Origin: Acidobacteriota bacterium | Lineage (GTDB): Bacteria > Acidobacteriota > Terriglobia > Terriglobales > Acidobacteriaceae | DNA length: 64,000 bases | Assembly (NCBI GenBank): GCA_018268755.1 | Contig: JAFDVW010000003.1 | Location: 215,278-279,277, forward strand | Direction of reading: 5' to 3' | Shown here: positions 61,983 through 64,000 of the stretch, in pieces | Layout: each line of letters begins with the position of its first letter | Position numbering within the stretch: position 1 is the first letter of the stretch | Translations under genes and position numbers: made by a program | Notes under the pieces: model-generated | Databases searched by the model: none | What the model saw: the letters and a program-made list of their open reading frames with translations, nothing else | Told to the model about the DNA's origin: nothing

Positions 61983-62389
61983 AAGCTTATCTGAACCGGC
62001 GCTACTTGTTTTCCGCCTCGCACCGGCTGCATAACGACACGATGTCGGCGGAGGAGAACCGCCGCACCTACGGTAAGTGCAATAACCCGCATGGGCACGG
62101 GCACAACTATGTGCTGGAAGTCACGGTCAGTGGCCAGGTCGATCCGCGCACCGGCATGGTGTGCAATCTGGTGGAGCTCGACGGTTTTGTGCGTAGCCAG
62201 GTGCTGGAACGCTTCGACCACCAGAATTTGAATCTGGTGAAAGAATTTACCGAGATTGTGCCGACCACGGAAAACCTTTGCATCGTGATCTACGATATTT
62301 TGCGACGCGGCTTCCCGCAGGCTCATCTGGAGAAGGTACGGATCGAAGAAACCATGAAAAATTCGTTTGAATATGGGAGGATTTTGTAA
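61979..62389 (+). CDS. 6-pyruvoyl-tetrahydropterin synthase-type enzyme, second of a tandem pair
   Basis: A 136-residue paralogue of the preceding protein, starting in its stop codon (ATGA overlap). H15, C34, H40 and H42 occur in SASHRLHND and YGKCNNPHGHGHNY; TTENLCIVIY and RIEETMKNSF follow. The two proteins differ at about half their positions outside the motifs, so the duplication is not recent. Either they form a hetero-oligomer or they have separate substrates (BH4-type versus queuosine-type). The stop codon (62387-62389) lies inside the left arm of an AT-rich inverted repeat. Confidence 0.86.
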   Translation: MKAYLNRRYLFSASHRLHNDTMSAEENRRTYGKCNNPHGHGHNYVLEVTVSGQVDPRTGMVCNLVELDGFVRSQVLERFDHQNLNLVKEFTEIVPTTENLCIVIYDILRRGFPQAHLEKVRIEETMKNSFEYGRIL

Positions 62390-62474
62390 TTTGGTAATTT
62401 GAAATTTTGTAATTTAAAAACCCGCGGCATTCCGCTTCTTAAGTTACAAAATTACCCAATTACCAAATTACAAA
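62383..62474. repeat. Long AT-rich inverted repeat between the PTPS pair and folE
   Basis: A 35-base left arm (from 62383, starting TTTGTAATTTGGTAATTTG) pairs with a 36-base right arm (62439-62474, ending CCAAATTACAAA) with few mismatches and one indel, around a 21-base GC-rich loop. Each arm is itself made of AATTACCAAATTACAAA-like words. Its base composition (about 80% A+T in the arms) contrasts sharply with the neighbouring genes. The left arm supplies the stop codon of the second PTPS gene; folE begins eight bases after the right arm. Confidence 0.8.
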
Positions 62475-62481
62475 TAGACCA

Positions 62482-63081
62482 ATGGCTTCCACCGTCGAAA
62501 ACCCAACTTTAACCAGCGCCAGCTTTGAAGAACTGGTGCGTGAAATGATTGTCCGTCTGGGCGAGGACCCGGCCCGCGAAGGGTTGGTGCGCACGCCACA
62601 GCGCGTCCACAAAGCCTATGAGTTCCTGACCAAGGGCTACAAGGACGATCCCGAAGCCATGCTTAAAAAAGCCCTGTTCACCGTGACCTACGACGAGATG
62701 GTCATCGTCAAGGACGTCGAAATGTTCAGCCTGTGCGAACACCACATGCTGCCCTTTATCGGCAAAGTGCACGTGGCCTACATCCCCAACGGCAAAGTGA
62801 TCGGGCTGAGCAAAATCCCCCGCCTCATTGAGATCTTTTCCCGGCGCTTGCAGATCCAGGAGCGGCTGACCACGCAGATCGCGGAGACCATCCAGAAGAC
62901 CATCCAGCCGCAAGGCGTCGGCGTGGTGATCGAAGCCCGGCACCTGTGCATGATGATGCGCGGGGTGGAGAAGCAGCACTCGGCCGCCGTCACCTCTTCG
63001 ATGCTGGGCTGCTTCCGCGACGAGCAAGAGACGCGCCAGGAATTTCTTTCCCTGATTCGCAACCGGCCCAACGGAGTTTGA
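62482..63081 (+). CDS. folE: GTP cyclohydrolase I
   Basis: A 199-residue enzyme that makes 7,8-dihydroneopterin triphosphate from GTP, the entry to folate, biopterin and queuosine. The zinc site is C85, H88 and C156 in [11 protein letters not shown] and [11 protein letters not shown]; the signature [20 protein letters not shown] is complete. It lies just after two PTPS genes, whose substrate it produces. No ribosome site is obvious because the upstream DNA is the AT-rich inverted repeat, whose unfolding could affect translation. Confidence 0.95.
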   Translation: MASTVENPTLTSASFEELVREMIVRLGEDPAREGLVRTPQRVHKAYEFLTKGYKDDPEAMLKKALFTVTYDEMVIVKDVEMFSLCEHHMLPFIGKVHVAYIPNGKVIGLSKIPRLIEIFSRRLQIQERLTTQIAETIQKTIQPQGVGVVIEARHLCMMMRGVEKQHSAAVTSSMLGCFRDEQETRQEFLSLIRNRPNGV

Positions 63082-63095
63082 GCGATTGGGGCTGC

Positions 63096-63788
63096 CTACC
63101 AGGCCCCATAGCGGTAGCGCTGTTTGCGTTCGGGAAACAGCTTGATCAGCACAATGCCCATAATAAATCCGCCTACGTGGGCCCAGAAGGCGATGCCGCC
63201 GGTTTCCGCATTGGGAGTCGAAAGGGAAGAGGCCGCCCCGCTGAGGAACTGCATCAGGAACCAGTAGCCCAGCATGATCCAGGCCGGCAAGTAGAACAAG
63301 AAAACAACAAACCAGGTGAGCACGCGGGCCCGGGGATAAAGCAGGAAATAGGCGCCCAATACGCCGGCAATGGCCCCGCTGGCCCCCACCGTAGGCACGC
63401 GCGAGGCTGGATTCAGCAAAATGTGCGCCGTCGCCGCCCCCACTCCGCTGAGCAGATAAAACACCAGATATTTGAAATGCCCGAGATAATCTTCGATATT
63501 GTCGCCGAAGATCCACAGGAACCACATGTTCCCGATCACGTGCATCCACGATCCGTGCAGGAACATGGAGGTAAACATGGGCAGCAGGGCCGCCACCGGT
63601 GAGAAGTGGTGCGCGCCGCCCAGGCCTGTGATGCGCGCAGGGATCATGCCCAGCTCGTAGACCAGTCCGGCCTGTTGGCGGGGCCCCATGGTCGCCTCCA
63701 GAAAATAAATGAGCAGGTTGAACGCGATCAGAAAATAAGTGACGTAAGGGGTGCTGAAGCGGGGCTGATCATCGCGAATGGGAATCAT
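63096..63788 (-). CDS. Rhomboid-family intramembrane serine protease
   Basis: A 230-residue inner-membrane protease with six membrane segments. The catalytic serine is S137 in VGASGAIAGVLGAYF and the histidine is H204 in AHVGGFIMGIVLI; the oxyanion-side motif HGSWMHVIGNMWFLWIFG is also present (79-95). It cleaves membrane-anchored proteins within the bilayer; substrates are unknown. It is transcribed toward folE and ends 14 bases after it. A cytoplasmic tail (FPERKQRYRYG) is short. Confidence 0.92.
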   Translation of the reverse strand: MIPIRDDQPRFSTPYVTYFLIAFNLLIYFLEATMGPRQQAGLVYELGMIPARITGLGGAHHFSPVAALLPMFTSMFLHGSWMHVIGNMWFLWIFGDNIEDYLGHFKYLVFYLLSGVGAATAHILLNPASRVPTVGASGAIAGVLGAYFLLYPRARVLTWFVVFLFYLPAWIMLGYWFLMQFLSGAASSLSTPNAETGGIAFWAHVGGFIMGIVLIKLFPERKQRYRYGAW

Positions 63789-63908
63789 GAGGGGTAATAA
63801 ACTCTAGCTGGGCTTTCTCCATTGCCGTTCCGGATGCGGTTCCGCGCCAGACCGGCCAGGTTCCCTTACAATGACAAGTGGTTCGATTACCAAGTTATCA
63901 AATCCTCG

Positions 63909-64000
63909 ATGAATGCCGTTTTAATTATTGATAAGCCCTCTGGGCTGACCTCCCACGATGTGGTCAACCGGGTTCGCCGCATTCTGGGCGAGCGCTCGGT
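63909..64000 (+). CDS. truB: tRNA pseudouridine-55 synthase, N-terminal fragment at the right edge
   Basis: Only 30 residues are inside the window, but [20 protein letters not shown] with the following VRRILGERS is the well-known TruB opening, with the KPSG motif. TruB makes pseudouridine 55 in the T-loop of tRNAs. The rest, including the catalytic aspartate, lies beyond the edge. Confidence 0.88.
   Translation, partial: MNAVLIIDKPSGLTSHDVVNRVRRILGERS

Overview
The window reads as chromosomal DNA of a GC-rich, Gram-negative soil-type bacterium, most likely an acidobacterium (Terriglobia-like). This is an inference from the gene content: an Omp85/SurA-like/TamB outer-membrane operon, DUF1844, DedA, many signal-peptide and lipoprotein genes, S9 peptidase and sodium:solute symporter, and intergenic DNA full of degenerate palindromic repeats. 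No phage, insertion-sequence transposase, CRISPR array, rRNA or tRNA was recognised. Most of the sequence is housekeeping, with about 60 protein genes.

Layout. 1-11 kb: end of an NAD-type isocitrate dehydrogenase, nrdR, a flippase-like membrane protein, a lytic transglycosylase, a HAD phosphatase, a TPR membrane protein, threonine synthase, an MFS carrier, ribF, a PhnP-like hydrolase overlapping a DUF1844 gene, and ygfZ. 11-17.5 kb: hemW, an acyl-CoA dehydrogenase behind a TetR-type dyad, a solitary nuoB, aroA and a ThiF/MoeB-like E1 enzyme, separated by repeat elements. 17.5-26 kb: a tightly overlapping operon for a seven-POTRA Omp85 protein, a SurA-like chaperone without PPIase domain and TamB, then pcm. 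26-34.5 kb: an SDR enzyme, a TPR protein, a purC-cvpA-fis operon with a near-consensus promoter, and smc with an acidic insertion. 35-47.7 kb: symporter, S9 peptidase, endonuclease III, DedA, myo-inositol-phosphate synthase, a STAS/PP2C partner-switching pair and several unknown secreted proteins. 47.9-58 kb: icd-mdh, two cyclophilins, dipeptidase, NCS2 permease, an outer-membrane barrel, a beta-propeller lipoprotein, a Gfo/Idh/MocA enzyme and purQ. 58-64 kb: an ECF sigma / membrane anti-sigma / Spy-CpxP-like operon resembling CnrH-CnrY-CnrX in layout, a TlpA-like lipoprotein, a glycosyltransferase, two tandem mammalian-type PTPS genes plus folE, a rhomboid protease and the start of truB.

The most unusual signals are in the spaces between genes. 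At least five families of palindromic or word-like repeats occur here. In two families a conserved core is kept while the flanking stem sequence changes together with its partner, so pairing is retained although the bases differ. The stop codons of hemW, aroA and the second PTPS gene lie inside such repeats, and that of the PhnP-like gene abuts one. Among protein-coding loci, the seven-POTRA operon, the SMC head insertion, the sigma/anti-sigma/CpxP-like operon and the PTPS-PTPS-FolE cluster deserve most attention.
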